A DNA stretch of 64,000 nucleotides from Fibrobacter succinogenes (GTDB taxonomy: Bacteria; Fibrobacterota; Fibrobacteria; Fibrobacterales; Fibrobacteraceae). Positions 18,401 through 28,887 of this stretch are shown here, in pieces. A program made the position numbers and the translations under genes. The stretch spans positions 124,001 through 188,000 of the forward strand of contig CADCGB010000004.1 of the NCBI GenBank assembly GCA_902800815.1, in the 5' to 3' direction. Below the pieces are notes generated by a model. It had not been told where the DNA came from, did no database searches, and worked only from the letters and a program-made list of their open reading frames with translations. Position 1 is the stretch's first letter; the number at the start of each line of letters is the position of its first letter.

Positions 18401-21400
18401 GGCCGACTGCTGAGGATGGCGACTTCACGATTGCTGAAAATTCTGATGCCGGTACGGTTGTTGGCCAGGTTATTGCCGAAGACCCGGATACGGCTAACGC
18501 TGCCTATGGCACGCTCTACTATAGTTTCAAAACAGCCACGACTCAGTTCGTCATTGACGAGACTACGGGTGTGATTACGGTTGCTGAAAACGCCGAACTT
18601 GATTACGAAACAACTCCGGACCACAAGATTACGCTCCTTGTGGAAGTTACGGACCGCGGCACGGAACCGCAGACCGCAACAGTTGTGGTGACCCTCACCG
18701 ATGTGAACGAACCGCCGGAGATTATCGATGACGGCAAGGATTACGAGGTTGTTGAAAATACGGCAGCCGGTACGGAAATTGCCCGTCTCGAAATCAAGGA
18801 CGTGGATGCCGCCGACGCGAACTTTGCAACATCGCTTAAGGTTTCCCTGACGGATAATGCTTCGCATACTCTTAAGGCTCAGAACCTGTTTGAAACTGTT
18901 ATCAAGAGCGAAGGCGGCAAGACCTATGCCGTGCTCCAGGTCAAGAGTGAACCGAACTTTGAAGATATTCTCAACAAGAATTTGGATTCCTTGTTCAATG
19001 TGACCATTACCTTGAAGGACCAGAAGGGCGTTTCCGGTTGCAATACGGTAACTCTCCCGAAGAAGATTACGGTACGTGACATCAACGAAGCTCCGATGAT
19101 TGGTGAACCCCCAATCTACACGGTCAAGGAAAATTCCGCACAGGGAACTCCTGTCGGCAAGGTTGATGCCTACGATGAAGATACTTGGTCTGTGCTGACC
19201 TTCACACTGAAAAACATCCCGGGTGAAGGCGATGTGGCAAGCCTCTTCAATATCGATAACGAAGGCAACATTACTGTCGCTGCGAATGCAAATCTTGACT
19301 ACGAAACCGATCATGAATACAAGGTGAAGGTTGTCGTGACGGACAACGGCTCTTCGAAGGGATTCACGGATCTTTCCGATTCCGTTATCATTACCATCCA
19401 GGTGACCGACGAAGATGAAAAGCCGGGCTTTGACAACAAGTACCCGACGTTCGAAGTTTACGAAAATTCCAAGGCTGGTACGGATGTCGGTACTGTTACA
19501 GCAACGGATGACGACTGCAAGGATAACACTTGTGATGCCTTGACCTACACGCTCATTGCTGATACGGTTGCTGCGAACGCAAATGACTATAAGGAATTCA
19601 AGATTGATGCCGCTACGGGCAAGATTACTGTCGCCAAGGATAGCACGCTGAACTACGAAGTGGATAACCTCTACTATGCACTTGTCGTGGTCGATGACGG
19701 AACCTTGACGGATACGGCCCGCGTGACCATCAATATCAAGGATGCGAACGACAGGCCGGTAATCAAGAACAAGACTCTGACGGTTCCCGAAAACTCGACG
19801 GCCGGTACGGTTGTCGGTAAGGTTCCTGCAACGGATGAAGATACTTGGTCTGTCCTCACCTACGAGCTTGCCGATGTGAACTCGAACGACCAGGTGGCTC
19901 AGCTGTTCAAGGTGGACAATAATGGTGAAATTACTGTCGCCAAGGATAGCACGCTAGATTACGAAGGTCGTAACGAGTACCAGGTGCTGGTCGTTGTGAA
20001 GGATAACGGTTCCTCTAGGGGATTCGAAGACCTTTATGATACGGCTGTTGTGACCATCAAGGTTTCCGACGTGAACGAACCTCCTGAGTTCATTGACGAT
20101 GGCAAGCCTGTTTATACGGTGGCAGAAAATACTGCCGCTGGCACGGAAGTTGCCCGTTACCAGATCAAGGATCCGGATGCGGTTGACGCCAACTTTGCGA
20201 CAAACTTGAAGGTTTCCCTTGCGGACAACAATACGCAGAACGCCATCCTGGCACAGAACCTGTTTAACATCAAGGTCGAAACAAGGAATGATTCCACCTT
20301 CGCTGTGATTCGCGTTGCCAGTGTTCCGGACTTTGAAGCGATTAAGGAAGCTAACGGTGATACGCTGTTCAACGTGACGCTTACCTTGAAGGACCAGAAC
20401 GGAGCCTCTGGTTGCAACGAGGTTACGCTCGAGAAGAAGATTTACGTCAGCGACGTGAATGAAAAGCCGGATGTTAAGGATGCCGAATTCGCGGTTGACG
20501 AAAACTCCAAGAAGGGAGATTCCGTTGGCGTGGTTGAGGCCAGCGATCCGGATAAGTTCAACCCGGACTTCGGTACGCTCTACTACTCGTTGCTCGATGC
20601 AACTGCCGGCTCTACGCCCGGTGCCGACACGCTGTTCAACATTGACAGTACCGGTAAGATTACGGTTGCGGAAAATGCGACCCTCAACTACGAAGAAACT
20701 CCGGTAATCTACGTGAAGGTTCGCGTGACGGATAAGGAACTCTCCGACACGGCTCTTGTTACTGTCAAGCTCAATGACGTCGACGAAAATCCGAAGATTA
20801 TCATTGACGATGATGACGATGGTGACGACGACTCTGATACGCTCTGCATAGCCCACTGCGATACGACTGACCGTGGCCATAATGACGATAGTACCCTTAC
20901 TGTAAAGGTCTATGAAAACAGCTCTACGGGTACGGTTGTGTTTGCCTACGTGGTTTCCGATGAAGACCGCGACGAAGTGCTGAACCTGACCCCGTCCCTG
21001 AAGGATAACAACAATACGGGTGTTGATTCTCTCTTCAAGATTGCCATGGTGACGGACAACGGTAAGACGAAGTTGGTTGTCTCCGTGCTTGACAGTGCGA
21101 AACTCAACTTCGAAAAGGTCAATCCGTTGCACGAAGTGACTGTGTTTGTGACGGACCCGATGGGCCTCCAGGATTCCATTATCCGCAGAATTCAGGTTAT
21201 CGACGTGAACGAAGCTCCGGATGTCAAGGATGCCGAATTCGCAGTGGACGAGAATTCCAAGAAGGGCGACTCTGTAGGCGTCGTTGAAGCTAGCGACCCC
21301 GACGTGCTGAACCCGGCCTACGGAACGCTCTACTACTCGCTGCTCGATGCAACGGCCGGTTCTACGCCTGGTGTCGATACGCTGTTCAGCATTGACAATA

Positions 21401-24400
21401 CCGGTAAGATTACGGTTGCCGAAAAAGCAAACCTCAACTACGAAGCGGATTCCGTGTTCTACGTGAAGGTTCGCGTGACTGACAATGAACTTTCTGATAC
21501 AGCTCTTGTTACCATCAAGCTTAAGGATACCGACGAAAAGCCGAAGATTATCGTTGACGATGACGATGATGGTGACGACGATAGCGAAGATGATTCGCTC
21601 TGCATTGCTCACTGCGATACGACTAACCGCGGTAGTGGCGACGATCATGGCAAGGATATCTTGACCGTGGGCGTCAATGAGAATTCTCCGACGGGTACGG
21701 TGGTTCTGCAGTACTATGTGTATGATGAAGACGCCGACGACGTTAACACGCTTATCCCGTCCTTGGGCCAGATTGGAACCAACGTGACGACTGGTGTGAC
21801 TGTTGACGATATCTTTGAAATCAACAAGGTGAAGGAAGATGACCGCTGGAAGATTGTCGTGACGGTCAAGGATCCTGACCTTCTCGACTACGAAGAACTC
21901 CGTGCCGCACGTAGCAGCAGCGATCCGGAACCGCAGTTCACTGTGGCTGTGGTTGTGTCGGAACCGGACGGCCACAAGGCAGAACTGAAGGATACGATCA
22001 TCCGCGTTATCCAAATCCGCGATATGAACGAATCTCCGCTCTTCACTGTGGAAACGTGTGAAATTGCCGAAAACAACCAGATCGGCGATTCCCTCGGCCG
22101 TGTGGAACACCCGAGCGATATCGACTCGATGTCCAAGATTGTTGACTACTACGACAACCAGTTCAGGTTGGTGGGTGGCGATACCGCCCTGTTCGACCTG
22201 AGGTACGACGAGCCGATTGACGGGCGTCCGAACATCACGCTTATTGCTAAGGTCGTCTTTGACTGCGAATCGGAACCGTACAAGAACAAGTGCGGCCTCG
22301 ACAGCGCATTCCATGTCGTGATTGATTACTTCGACAAGAACGACACGACCATCAAGACGACGCATGATGTGCCGATCAAGCTTATCGACGTGAACGAGAA
22401 GCCGAAGATTACCACGGATTCTGTGGAAGTCAAGGAAAATGTGGAGAAGGGTACTGTTGTTGATACCATCAAGGCTACTGACCCGGATGTGTACGACTCT
22501 GTGCTGACCTACACGCTGGTTGAAGATAAGAGCGGTTGCTTCGATGTCTCTGCACGCGGCGTTGTCACGGTCAAGGTGGACAACTGCCCGGCTCTGGATT
22601 ACGAAAAGAATCATGAACTCCCAATCACGGTGAAGGTGACCGACAATGGTACCGACGGCGAGGGCGAAGAAACCTTGTCCGATACCAAGACGATCTACGT
22701 CAAGATTACCGACGTGAACGAGAAGCCTAATATTCCTGACCAGGCCATCACGGTCTCCGAAGATACCGAAGTTGGTACCGAGGTGGGCGAGATCGAGGCT
22801 TCTGACCCGGATACCTCGAAGGCCTACGGTACTTTGACCTACGAACTCGTGGAAGAAAGCACGACGTTCGAAGTCAAGGAAGATGGTACGATTATCCTCA
22901 AGGATACTCTCGACTACGAGAAGGATTCTGTCTACACCATCAAGGTGCGCGTGACCGACGGCGAACTTTCGGATACGGCGACTGTTACCATCAAGATTGG
23001 CAACGTTGTCGAAACGCCTGAAGTCGAGATTACCCGCGCCGAGACGGTGGATTCGACCTGGAAGAGCCCCGATACGCTCTACATCAATACGGTCGACCTC
23101 TGCATCGATTGGGAGGCCCGTAACAAGAAGAGCGGTGCCGTGCTGAAGGATACTACCGAGTGCATGGTTCTTGATGAAGGCAAGAACGTCATTGTCAAGA
23201 AGTTCGAAGACCCGTCGATGGACAACCCGGGTTACGATACGCTCGTTGTCTACGTGAGCAGGGCTACCCCGATTGTCTCTATCCGCAAGGCGGAAGACGA
23301 CGCCAGCGTGCCGAACATCTTCACGGTGGTGGAGGAATCCGCGCAGGCCGATACGGCGTTCTATGTGAACGAACGCAAGAACGACATCATTGTTACGGTA
23401 ACGGATCCGGAATCCGGCTCTAAGGAAACGTTCACGACGAAGATTGAACTCGATACCGTGAGTGTGCCTACCAAGACCTTTACGAGCACGATGGCCGGCA
23501 TTACCGACTTTGGCCTTGCCCTCACGGACAATCCGTCTTCGGGCACGAGCCGCACGCCGGTGAATGGCGAAAAGATCGCGGTCTCTTACACCGAAGTGGT
23601 TAACGGCCACAAGGTGACGGTGACCTACTACACTGACGACAAGGGCGAGCCGATTGCCAATGACGACGGTGTTGTCGAGATGACTGTTGCCTACAAGGAT
23701 ACCATCGGTGGTCACGAGGTGACGATTTCTTACCAGGCTGACGCCGTTACGGGTGCTGTCATCAAGACCTCTGGCGGTTACGCCAAGCCGGAAGATTCTG
23801 CTATCGAAAGCAGCAGCTCGGGCAAGGATGGCTCCTCTTCTTCGGGCAAGGATGACAAGTCTAGCTCCTCTAAGGGTAGCGACAAGAAGTTCGAAAACGA
23901 AGTGGTGTTCACCGTGTCTTACGAAACGGTTGACGAGGCTGGCAATGCGATGACGGTTTCTTACGGTGTGGATGCCGAAGGCAACATCGTCCGTAACGAA
24001 GACGGCAACATCGGTTACCTGCTGACCTACACCTACAAGAACAAGTTCGGCAATACCGGTACGCAGTCGCTGTTCATTGTGCTCGACCAGGTGCCGCCGA
24101 AGGTCAAGATCCTCTACCCGGCCGAAGGCGAGATTGTTTACTCGAACTTTGTCGACGTGAAGTGGACTGTGGATATTGGCGACGGCCGTGGCCCGATCGT
24201 TCAGGATACCCTCATTACGCAGAGCCTCGTGAAGGGCGGCAACCCGATCGTGCGCTTCTACCGCGACAAGGCGGGCAACGAAGCCAGCGATACGGTACGC
24301 ATCATCATGAAGAATGCTAAGGATGTGGATATCGCTATCGAGAAGCCGGTTACCGAAGTCACGCAGGATCGTGTGGCTGAGTACTATGCAACTCACGAGC

Positions 24401-25128
24401 CGGAAGACAAGCAGACGTTCGCTGTGACTATCTACAACCCGAAGACGGATAAGGAAGTCGAAACCGTTATCGGTGGTGGCTTTGACAACAAGCCGGGTAC
24501 CGGTGAAGAACCGTATCCGGGACTCACGGGACACCTTGGCCCGACTCTCGGAATCGAGACGAAGGTGCCGACGGTCAATTCTGTGGGTGGCCTTGCGACC
24601 CTCGACGACATCATCGGAAAGGATGGCCTTGTGCCGCTTGAAGGCGTCGAAGCGAACACCAGTATGAAGGTTCCTGTTGAGCAGTATATTCGCGACTACT
24701 GTACGGATGAGTTTGCCGAGAACGTGGGTTCTGACCTTTCTCGTGCGAACCTCTTCAAGACCAAGATGTACGTGAAGGTCTGGATCTACACGACCCTGGG
24801 CGACTTTGTGGACTACTACTCGTTCACTCAGGAACTGGATAATCCGGACTACATGAACGACGCTGGCCTCCTGACGCTGTACTTCGAAATGAAGCCGGAT
24901 AGGGATGGTAACGTCCGCACTGCATCGGGACGCCTCCTGGGTACGGGCTCCTACGTCTACCGCACCGAGGTCGAGATGAAGTCCACGCTGCGCTGCTCCG
25001 TGCCTCCGTTCAAGGAAACTGACGGTGGCTGGGCTCCGGAGAAGGAATCCAACAGGGTCGGCGCTGCACGCTCTGTCAAGGAAGACCTGCTGAAGAACTT
25101 CGGTTACAAGCGTCCGGAAAAGAAGTAA
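15463..25128 (+). CDS. Giant secreted cadherin-repeat protein 2
   Basis: 3221 residues. The ATG at 15463 gives a good signal peptide ([12 protein letters not shown]..., cleavage near TFAA); a GTG at 15451 is also open. It shares with protein 1 the N-terminal domain, Calx-beta-like domain, cadherin-like module, Ser-rich linker (nt 23805-23885), Ig-like domain and C-terminus (FGYKRPEKK), but has about 16 cadherin-like repeats (nt 17370-23005). Repeats 10-11 and 12-13 look like a recent duplication, each with an Asp-rich insert ending in LCIAHCDTT (nt 20797-20865 and 21547-21620). Repeats near 18730 and 20105 (ENTAAGTE) are another related pair. A calcium-binding adhesin or surface fibre is inferred. 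A terminator follows directly. Confidence 0.85.
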   Translation: MKKKILGLVIFLIGIVPTFAADAAPFYFGNSQPSSSADSTMNNKYWDNLMKYKMFGTTGITFEGRHVVIPDSSGWFGTANGNFISKNDWHHVGGPILIGGNISLESGDGNDTLSTGPVRVTGNITSANRNGTNVSNGIHCVQGSVDSKYLNDVTAARFIGGSYGSCPSDSVPQIDQTLSIPKLGNARPKDVETRGAVTVGNSGITYIDIPPTDGKDLFDLYIPSITFNNGGHLYIRMQNGGRLTRIFLENGFYNFIAGNSIQVIYMNDDATYSSGSWSGSGKIVANRDTTGTRDSYSGNLLFYTTNDIVFPAMNPGDTIQGTFITTKTINVKQHMVLAGQLLANFVKVDADFDGSGFLYVPFDPPVLNIEPQAGTKLEFPENDVLVKVPIALDTAAPVNVYFDYCFDLDHSEADINDFYLESGYSYPASKKHPFPVCGQSVGKVTILADTIAPRDDPDVSVWINVKRDYAVEGDESLRLVIKNLTGAVLPGNKHDGYFDLVLVDSDIEPKSADFAVTATEDVLFTFESSKFEYSSAFDKAEKGVVIKSLPDKGFLLSGGDTLKAATFPNEGLFIPLSSLVNEELKYIGAKDGYGVNPAYTSFKFVVVDEDSILSKAPYTATVAVSPVNDAPTALDATFTIDENSAAPTKADGKISVSDVDDTEFTYAFDNTDANYAKVTSLYTINSTTGEISVKSGATLNYESADSVLTIKVKVTDAASTTSGAGALTVTSNVTIKINDKNEAPVITDKGPYNVDENVAKNTVVGQVIASDPDTKNPLFGTLTYTIDENEDTDNTNNVPFAIDNQGNITVSMDDALDFEDKPVWTIHVTVTDGEFPQHAEVVININDLNEPPVIEDLQDEYNVVENTANDVVFASFKIVDQDAADGRDALTVTLTDLSTASGVTADQLFNTAVVEDEDHSLRVVISVKDSEKLNYEALLKSGASDVKFDVRITITDHDGNGGQNEVTAETVIRVDDENERPTAEDGDFTIAENSDAGTVVGQVIAEDPDTANAAYGTLYYSFKTATTQFVIDETTGVITVAENAELDYETTPDHKITLLVEVTDRGTEPQTATVVVTLTDVNEPPEIIDDGKDYEVVENTAAGTEIARLEIKDVDAADANFATSLKVSLTDNASHTLKAQNLFETVIKSEGGKTYAVLQVKSEPNFEDILNKNLDSLFNVTITLKDQKGVSGCNTVTLPKKITVRDINEAPMIGEPPIYTVKENSAQGTPVGKVDAYDEDTWSVLTFTLKNIPGEGDVASLFNIDNEGNITVAANANLDYETDHEYKVKVVVTDNGSSKGFTDLSDSVIITIQVTDEDEKPGFDNKYPTFEVYENSKAGTDVGTVTATDDDCKDNTCDALTYTLIADTVAANANDYKEFKIDAATGKITVAKDSTLNYEVDNLYYALVVVDDGTLTDTARVTINIKDANDRPVIKNKTLTVPENSTAGTVVGKVPATDEDTWSVLTYELADVNSNDQVAQLFKVDNNGEITVAKDSTLDYEGRNEYQVLVVVKDNGSSRGFEDLYDTAVVTIKVSDVNEPPEFIDDGKPVYTVAENTAAGTEVARYQIKDPDAVDANFATNLKVSLADNNTQNAILAQNLFNIKVETRNDSTFAVIRVASVPDFEAIKEANGDTLFNVTLTLKDQNGASGCNEVTLEKKIYVSDVNEKPDVKDAEFAVDENSKKGDSVGVVEASDPDKFNPDFGTLYYSLLDATAGSTPGADTLFNIDSTGKITVAENATLNYEETPVIYVKVRVTDKELSDTALVTVKLNDVDENPKIIIDDDDDGDDDSDTLCIAHCDTTDRGHNDDSTLTVKVYENSSTGTVVFAYVVSDEDRDEVLNLTPSLKDNNNTGVDSLFKIAMVTDNGKTKLVVSVLDSAKLNFEKVNPLHEVTVFVTDPMGLQDSIIRRIQVIDVNEAPDVKDAEFAVDENSKKGDSVGVVEASDPDVLNPAYGTLYYSLLDATAGSTPGVDTLFSIDNTGKITVAEKANLNYEADSVFYVKVRVTDNELSDTALVTIKLKDTDEKPKIIVDDDDDGDDDSEDDSLCIAHCDTTNRGSGDDHGKDILTVGVNENSPTGTVVLQYYVYDEDADDVNTLIPSLGQIGTNVTTGVTVDDIFEINKVKEDDRWKIVVTVKDPDLLDYEELRAARSSSDPEPQFTVAVVVSEPDGHKAELKDTIIRVIQIRDMNESPLFTVETCEIAENNQIGDSLGRVEHPSDIDSMSKIVDYYDNQFRLVGGDTALFDLRYDEPIDGRPNITLIAKVVFDCESEPYKNKCGLDSAFHVVIDYFDKNDTTIKTTHDVPIKLIDVNEKPKITTDSVEVKENVEKGTVVDTIKATDPDVYDSVLTYTLVEDKSGCFDVSARGVVTVKVDNCPALDYEKNHELPITVKVTDNGTDGEGEETLSDTKTIYVKITDVNEKPNIPDQAITVSEDTEVGTEVGEIEASDPDTSKAYGTLTYELVEESTTFEVKEDGTIILKDTLDYEKDSVYTIKVRVTDGELSDTATVTIKIGNVVETPEVEITRAETVDSTWKSPDTLYINTVDLCIDWEARNKKSGAVLKDTTECMVLDEGKNVIVKKFEDPSMDNPGYDTLVVYVSRATPIVSIRKAEDDASVPNIFTVVEESAQADTAFYVNERKNDIIVTVTDPESGSKETFTTKIELDTVSVPTKTFTSTMAGITDFGLALTDNPSSGTSRTPVNGEKIAVSYTEVVNGHKVTVTYYTDDKGEPIANDDGVVEMTVAYKDTIGGHEVTISYQADAVTGAVIKTSGGYAKPEDSAIESSSSGKDGSSSSGKDDKSSSSKGSDKKFENEVVFTVSYETVDEAGNAMTVSYGVDAEGNIVRNEDGNIGYLLTYTYKNKFGNTGTQSLFIVLDQVPPKVKILYPAEGEIVYSNFVDVKWTVDIGDGRGPIVQDTLITQSLVKGGNPIVRFYRDKAGNEASDTVRIIMKNAKDVDIAIEKPVTEVTQDRVAEYYATHEPEDKQTFAVTIYNPKTDKEVETVIGGGFDNKPGTGEEPYPGLTGHLGPTLGIETKVPTVNSVGGLATLDDIIGKDGLVPLEGVEANTSMKVPVEQYIRDYCTDEFAENVGSDLSRANLFKTKMYVKVWIYTTLGDFVDYYSFTQELDNPDYMNDAGLLTLYFEMKPDRDGNVRTASGRLLGTGSYVYRTEVEMKSTLRCSVPPFKETDGGWAPEKESNRVGAARSVKEDLLKNFGYKRPEKK

Positions 25129-25147
25129 GATCCTGACTAGAACTTTT

Positions 25148-25175
25148 ATCCCCGCCATCGCGCGGGGATTTTTTA
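25148..25175 (+). terminator. Terminator after giant gene 2
   Basis: ATCCCCGC-CATCGC-GCGGGGAT followed by TTTTT. Its T-run merges with the TATTAT -10-like hexamer (25174-25179) of the next gene. Confidence 0.85.
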
Positions 25176-25186
25176 TTATTGGGAAT

Positions 25187-26014
25187 ATGCTTATAGGTTG
25201 TCATCTTTCTAGTGCTGCAGGCTTCAAGGCGATGGGCGAGGACGCCCTCTCCATAGGGGCCAACGTGTTCCAGTTCTTTACCCGTAACCCGCGCGGGGGC
25301 GCTGCAAAACCCTTTGACAAGGCTGACGCCGACGCACTGGTGAAGTTGATGCGCGAAAACAAGTTCGGGCCCGCGCTTGCGCATGCGCCCTATACGCTGA
25401 ACCCGTGTGCGGCGGACCCGGGGCTGCGTGACTATGCCCGCGACGTGATGAAGGACGACCTGTGGCGCATGGACCACTTCCCGGGGGCGATGTACAACTT
25501 TCACCCCGGGAGCCACGTGAAGCAGGGTGCCGAAAGGGGCATCGAACTGATTGCGGAACACCTGAATGCGATTCTGCGCCCGGACCTGAAGACTCTTGTG
25601 CTCCTAGAGACGATGGCGGGGAAGGGGAGCGAGGTTGGCCGTACCTTCGAGGAACTGCGTGCTATTATCGACCGCGTGGAACTTTCGGACAAGCTCGGGG
25701 TCTGCCTGGATACCTGCCACGTGCATGACGGCGGCTACGACATCGTGAACCGCCTGGACTGGGTGCTGGAACAGTTCGACAAGGTCATCGGTTTAAAGCG
25801 CCTGCATGCAATCCACCTGAACGACAGCAAGAATCCGCTGGCAAGCCACAAGGACCGTCACGAGGTCATCGGTGCAGGGTTTATCGGGCTGGAGGCGCTT
25901 GTGCGCGTGGTGAACCATCCGGCGCTGAAGGACCTGCCGTTCTACCTGGAAACGCCGAACGAGCTGCCGGGGTACGCCAAGGAAATTGCCCTGATGAGGA
26001 GCCGCGCTGTTTAG
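25187..26014 (+). CDS. nfo: Endonuclease IV, AP endonuclease
   Basis: 275 residues, the usual length. It cleaves DNA 5' of abasic sites in base-excision repair using three zinc ions. Metal-binding and signature motifs are in order: [60 protein letters not shown] and [16 protein letters not shown] hexamer ends 7 nt before the ATG and there is no proper Shine-Dalgarno site, so the mRNA may be leaderless. It is probably transcribed alone: the giant-gene terminator precedes it and a tRNA promoter follows. Confidence 0.95.
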   Translation: MLIGCHLSSAAGFKAMGEDALSIGANVFQFFTRNPRGGAAKPFDKADADALVKLMRENKFGPALAHAPYTLNPCAADPGLRDYARDVMKDDLWRMDHFPGAMYNFHPGSHVKQGAERGIELIAEHLNAILRPDLKTLVLLETMAGKGSEVGRTFEELRAIIDRVELSDKLGVCLDTCHVHDGGYDIVNRLDWVLEQFDKVIGLKRLHAIHLNDSKNPLASHKDRHEVIGAGFIGLEALVRVVNHPALKDLPFYLETPNELPGYAKEIALMRSRAV

Positions 26015-26084
26015 CGACCTCCGCGAAAAATGGGCAATTTTGACGGAAAAGAGGAAAAAATAATCTTTTTTCCCGAATTTCCCC

Positions 26085-26112
26085 TTGACAACGGGCATTG
26101 TTTATCTATATT
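26085..26112 (+). promoter_or_regulatory. tRNA-Asn promoter
   Basis: -35 TTGACA (26085-26090), 16-bp spacer, -10 TATATT (26107-26112). A near-consensus sigma-70 type promoter 20 nt before the tRNA. Confidence 0.85.
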
Positions 26113-26132
26113 TGGGGGCGTCTAACAGACGA

Positions 26133-26205
26133 TGCTTCATAGCTCAGTTGGTAGAGCCCGCGACTGTTAATCGCGTTGTCCTTGGTTCGAGTCCAAGTGA
26201 AGCAG
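26133..26205 (+). tRNA. tRNA-Asn(GUU)
   Basis: Full cloverleaf: acceptor TGCTTCA/TGAAGCA, D-arm TAGCTCAGTTGGTAGAGC, anticodon stem CGCGA/TCGCG with loop CTGTTAA (anticodon GTT at 26166-26168), T-arm CTTGG-TTCGAGT-CCAAG, discriminator G. The 3' CCA is not encoded. Confidence 0.97.
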
Positions 26206-26208
26206 CTT

Positions 26209-26240
26209 AGAACCCCGTTCGAAAGAGCGGGGTTCTTTGT
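26209..26240 (+). terminator. tRNA-Asn terminator
   Basis: AGAACCCCG / CGGGGTTCT stem with a 10-nt loop, followed by a short TTG. Confidence 0.75.
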
Positions 26241-26260
26241 ATTTGCTATATTGAGTATAT

Positions 26261-26662
26261 ATGATTAAGAACCTGCTTATCGCTATTCTCGCTGCTGCGG
26301 CTTTTACGTTTGCGGCAGACCCTGTCACGATTGAAGGCCGCCTGACCGAAATTCCGGGCAAGATGCCGAGCAATGACCTCTACAGCTATGTATACGTGTT
26401 CAAGTACAAGGTGCTGAAGGTTGTCTCTGGCAAGCTTGACGCGAAGGAAGTGCTGGTGGGCGTGTACAACCCGCTTATCGCGCGCGGCAAGGTCAAGGAC
26501 AAGATGGCCGACAAGAGCAAGGGCAACGTGGGCGAGTTCAAGGCGAAGGCCAAGCACACGCTCAAGATCGTGCCGCTCGAGGGCAACTGGGATGGTGCCA
26601 TCGAGGACGAGTACTTTGACGACGAAGCCCCGCGCTACCTGGCGATTGAAGTGAACGAGTAG
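26261..26662 (+). CDS. Small secreted protein of unknown function
   Basis: 133 residues with a signal peptide (cleavage near TFAA). The mature part is Lys/Asp-rich with no recognised domain; it contains PVTIEGRLTEIPG and YVFKYKVLKVVSGK and ends in an acidic segment. TATATT (26247-26252) ends 8 nt before the ATG and no Shine-Dalgarno site is visible, so the transcript may be leaderless. It ends 3 nt before the MBOAT gene, so the two are probably one operon, and this protein may be a periplasmic partner of that acyltransferase. That link is inferred from position only. Confidence 0.7.
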   Translation: MIKNLLIAILAAAAFTFAADPVTIEGRLTEIPGKMPSNDLYSYVYVFKYKVLKVVSGKLDAKEVLVGVYNPLIARGKVKDKMADKSKGNVGEFKAKAKHTLKIVPLEGNWDGAIEDEYFDDEAPRYLAIEVNE

Positions 26663-26665
26663 GCC

Positions 26666-28084
26666 GTGGTCTTCTCTTCCCAGATTTTCCTGTTCTATTT
26701 TTTGCCGACGTTCCTGGTCGGCTACTTTGTGCTGTTCCGTGCCGGGGTCAAGCATTCCGGCCTGAACTTCTTTATCACGATTTTCAGTTACATCTTTTAC
26801 GGCTGGCTCGAACCGTGGCTCGTCTTCTTGATGTTCGGCTCGACGCTCGTCGTGTACGTGAGCGGGCGGTTTATCTCTGCGCCAGGCGCGAGCAAGCGGC
26901 AACGTAACCTGGCGCTCCTTGCGGCGATTGTCGTGAACCTCGGTGCGCTTGGGTTCTTCAAGTACTACATGTTCGGCATGGGCGTCATCAACGACGTGGT
27001 GGCGAAGCTTGGCTGCGAGCCGTTCTCGGTGATGACGGTGCTGTTGCCGGTGGGCATCTCGTTCTATACGTTCCAGTCCATGAGCTACGCAATTGACGTG
27101 TGGCGCGGCACCGCCCCTCCGGTCAAGGACTTCGTAACGTTCGCCTGTTACGTGGCGCTGTTCCCGCAACTCGTGGCGGGCCCGATCGTGCGTTATAATA
27201 CGGTGGCCGAGGAACTTGCGACACGCACGCATACGCTCGAGAATTTCGTCCGCGGCATCATGTTCTTTAGTTTCGGTTTTGCGGAGAAGATTTTCCTTGC
27301 GAACCAGGTGGGCATCATCGCCGACCGCGTGTTTGCGGCGGACGCCCCCGGCGTGTTGAACTGCTGGTGGGGTAGCCTTGCCTACATGTTCCAGATTTAC
27401 TTCGACTTCTCGGCGTATAGCAACATGGCGATTGGCCTCGGCCTGATGCTCGGGTTCCATTTCCCGCGCAACTTCAACGGCCCGTACCGCTCGGGGAGCA
27501 TTACCGAATTCTGGAAGCGCTGGCATATTTCTCTCACGAGCTGGTTCCGCGATTACCTCTACATCGCCCTCGGTGGAAACCGTGTGGGCAAGAAACGCCT
27601 GTACTTTAATTTGTTCATGGTCATGTTCCTGAGCGGCGTGTGGCACGGCGCGAACTGGACGTTCGTCTGCTGGGGCCTTTTCCATGCCTTCTTCATGATT
27701 GTGGAACGTGCGAACAACAAGAACGCGCTCTACTACAAGGCGCCCCGCGTGGTGCAGATTCTCATTACGCAAGTGATTGTGCTGTTCGGCTGGGTGCTGT
27801 TCCGTGCCGATAACATCGGTGAGGCGTGGCGCATGTGGAAGGCAATGCTCGGACTTATGCCGGTGAGCGGCGCCGATGCCATCCTTACGGCAGAAATCTT
27901 CACGCCTACGTGCATCGTGTTCATGGCCGTGGCGGCCCTGCTTTCGTTCTGGAAGTTCCGCAGTTTCGACTGGTGCAGCGAGGTGAAGACCTGGAAGGCC
28001 GCCGTCGCGCTCGGACTCTTTGTACTCGCGACACTTGCGCTGTTTACCCAGAGCTACAACCCGTTCCTGTATTTCCAGTTCTAA
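26666..28084 (+). CDS. MBOAT-family O-acyltransferase (AlgI-like)
   Basis: 472 residues with about ten membrane segments. AlgI/DltB-type MBOAT proteins move acetyl or acyl groups across the membrane onto exported polysaccharides or other acceptors. Motifs seen are YTFQSMSYAIDVWRG, LFPQLVAGPIVRY, YFDFSAYSNMAIGLGLMLGF, the WKRWHISLTSWFRDYLY region, and LSGVWHGANWTFVCWG with the catalytic His. It starts at GTG 26666, 3 nt after the preceding stop codon. No AlgJ/AlgX-like partner is adjacent, so the acceptor is unknown. Confidence 0.9.
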   Translation: MVFSSQIFLFYFLPTFLVGYFVLFRAGVKHSGLNFFITIFSYIFYGWLEPWLVFLMFGSTLVVYVSGRFISAPGASKRQRNLALLAAIVVNLGALGFFKYYMFGMGVINDVVAKLGCEPFSVMTVLLPVGISFYTFQSMSYAIDVWRGTAPPVKDFVTFACYVALFPQLVAGPIVRYNTVAEELATRTHTLENFVRGIMFFSFGFAEKIFLANQVGIIADRVFAADAPGVLNCWWGSLAYMFQIYFDFSAYSNMAIGLGLMLGFHFPRNFNGPYRSGSITEFWKRWHISLTSWFRDYLYIALGGNRVGKKRLYFNLFMVMFLSGVWHGANWTFVCWGLFHAFFMIVERANNKNALYYKAPRVVQILITQVIVLFGWVLFRADNIGEAWRMWKAMLGLMPVSGADAILTAEIFTPTCIVFMAVAALLSFWKFRSFDWCSEVKTWKAAVALGLFVLATLALFTQSYNPFLYFQF

Positions 28085-28179
28085 TTGCGAAAGACGCTGG
28101 ATTAGGACTGCGCCCCGCACAATGCCTGTTTTAGGACTGCGCGGGCCTTAAGGGCGTGTTTTTTACTATCTTACCGAAT

Positions 28180-28887
28180 ATGAGTGAAAACCCGCAGAAT
28201 GTAGAAGAGGCCGAGGAAGTCGAAGAAGAACTTCCGAAAGTGGAAAGCAGCGAGGACCTGGCCCGCATTATACAGGCTATCGTGTTCGCGTCGCCCGACA
28301 TTGTGACGCTCAAGAAGTTGCGCGAGATTCTGGGCGACTTTCTGGATGCCCGTACCGTGTCGGATGCGCTCATTGCTGCGAACGATTCGCTGAACAAGAT
28401 TAATTCCCCGTTCGAGATTGTGGAACAGGCGGGCGGCTACCGTTTCCGCACGCGTGCCAAGTACTACCCGTGGGTCCGCAAGCTTTTCCCCGAGGCGAAC
28501 GCACGCCGCCTGAGCCAGGCCGCACTCGAGACGCTCGCGGTGATTGCCTACCAGCAGCCCATCACGAAGGCGGCTATCGAGCAGGTGCGCGGTGTTTCTT
28601 CTGTGGATGGCCCGATCAGGAACTTGCTCGACAAGGGCTTTATTGCGCTGGGTGCCCGCGCCGAGACGGTCGGCAACCCCTATACCTACGTGACGACGCA
28701 GGAATTCATGAAGTATTTCGGCATCAACCGCATTCCCGAGGACCTGCCGCGCCTGCGCGAGTTCAGCGAACTCCTGGAAGCGGGGACGCTCGTGCCGCAG
28801 TACGCCAAGCAGGAATCCGAACCTACGGAACCTGTGCCTCCGGAAGATAACCCGGAACAGATTGAACTTTCGATGGGAGACCTGTAA
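28180..28887 (+). CDS. scpB: Segregation and condensation protein B
   Basis: 235 residues. ScpB is a winged-helix kleisin-associated subunit of the SMC-ScpAB condensin complex for chromosome segregation. Family motifs are IIQAIVFASPDIVT, VEQAGGYRFRT, LSQAALETLAVIAYQQPIT, and EQVRGVSSVDGPIRNLLDKG. It has acidic extensions at both ends. ATG 28180 is preferred to GTG 28156; a TACTAT hexamer ends 10 nt before it. Its stop codon overlaps the mutS start (TAATG), so the two are coupled. scpA is not in the window. Confidence 0.93.
   Translation: MSENPQNVEEAEEVEEELPKVESSEDLARIIQAIVFASPDIVTLKKLREILGDFLDARTVSDALIAANDSLNKINSPFEIVEQAGGYRFRTRAKYYPWVRKLFPEANARRLSQAALETLAVIAYQQPITKAAIEQVRGVSSVDGPIRNLLDKGFIALGARAETVGNPYTYVTTQEFMKYFGINRIPEDLPRLREFSELLEAGTLVPQYAKQESEPTEPVPPEDNPEQIELSMGDL

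Noticed and set aside
19954..25158. A 1734-residue open frame antisense to giant gene 2
   Set aside because: Same reason: a shadow of a strongly biased coding sequence; the real strand has clear domains and repeats.
26246..28120. A 624-residue antisense frame over the MBOAT gene
   Set aside because: Highly charged, His/Arg/Glu-rich shadow; the plus-strand protein has clear MBOAT motifs.
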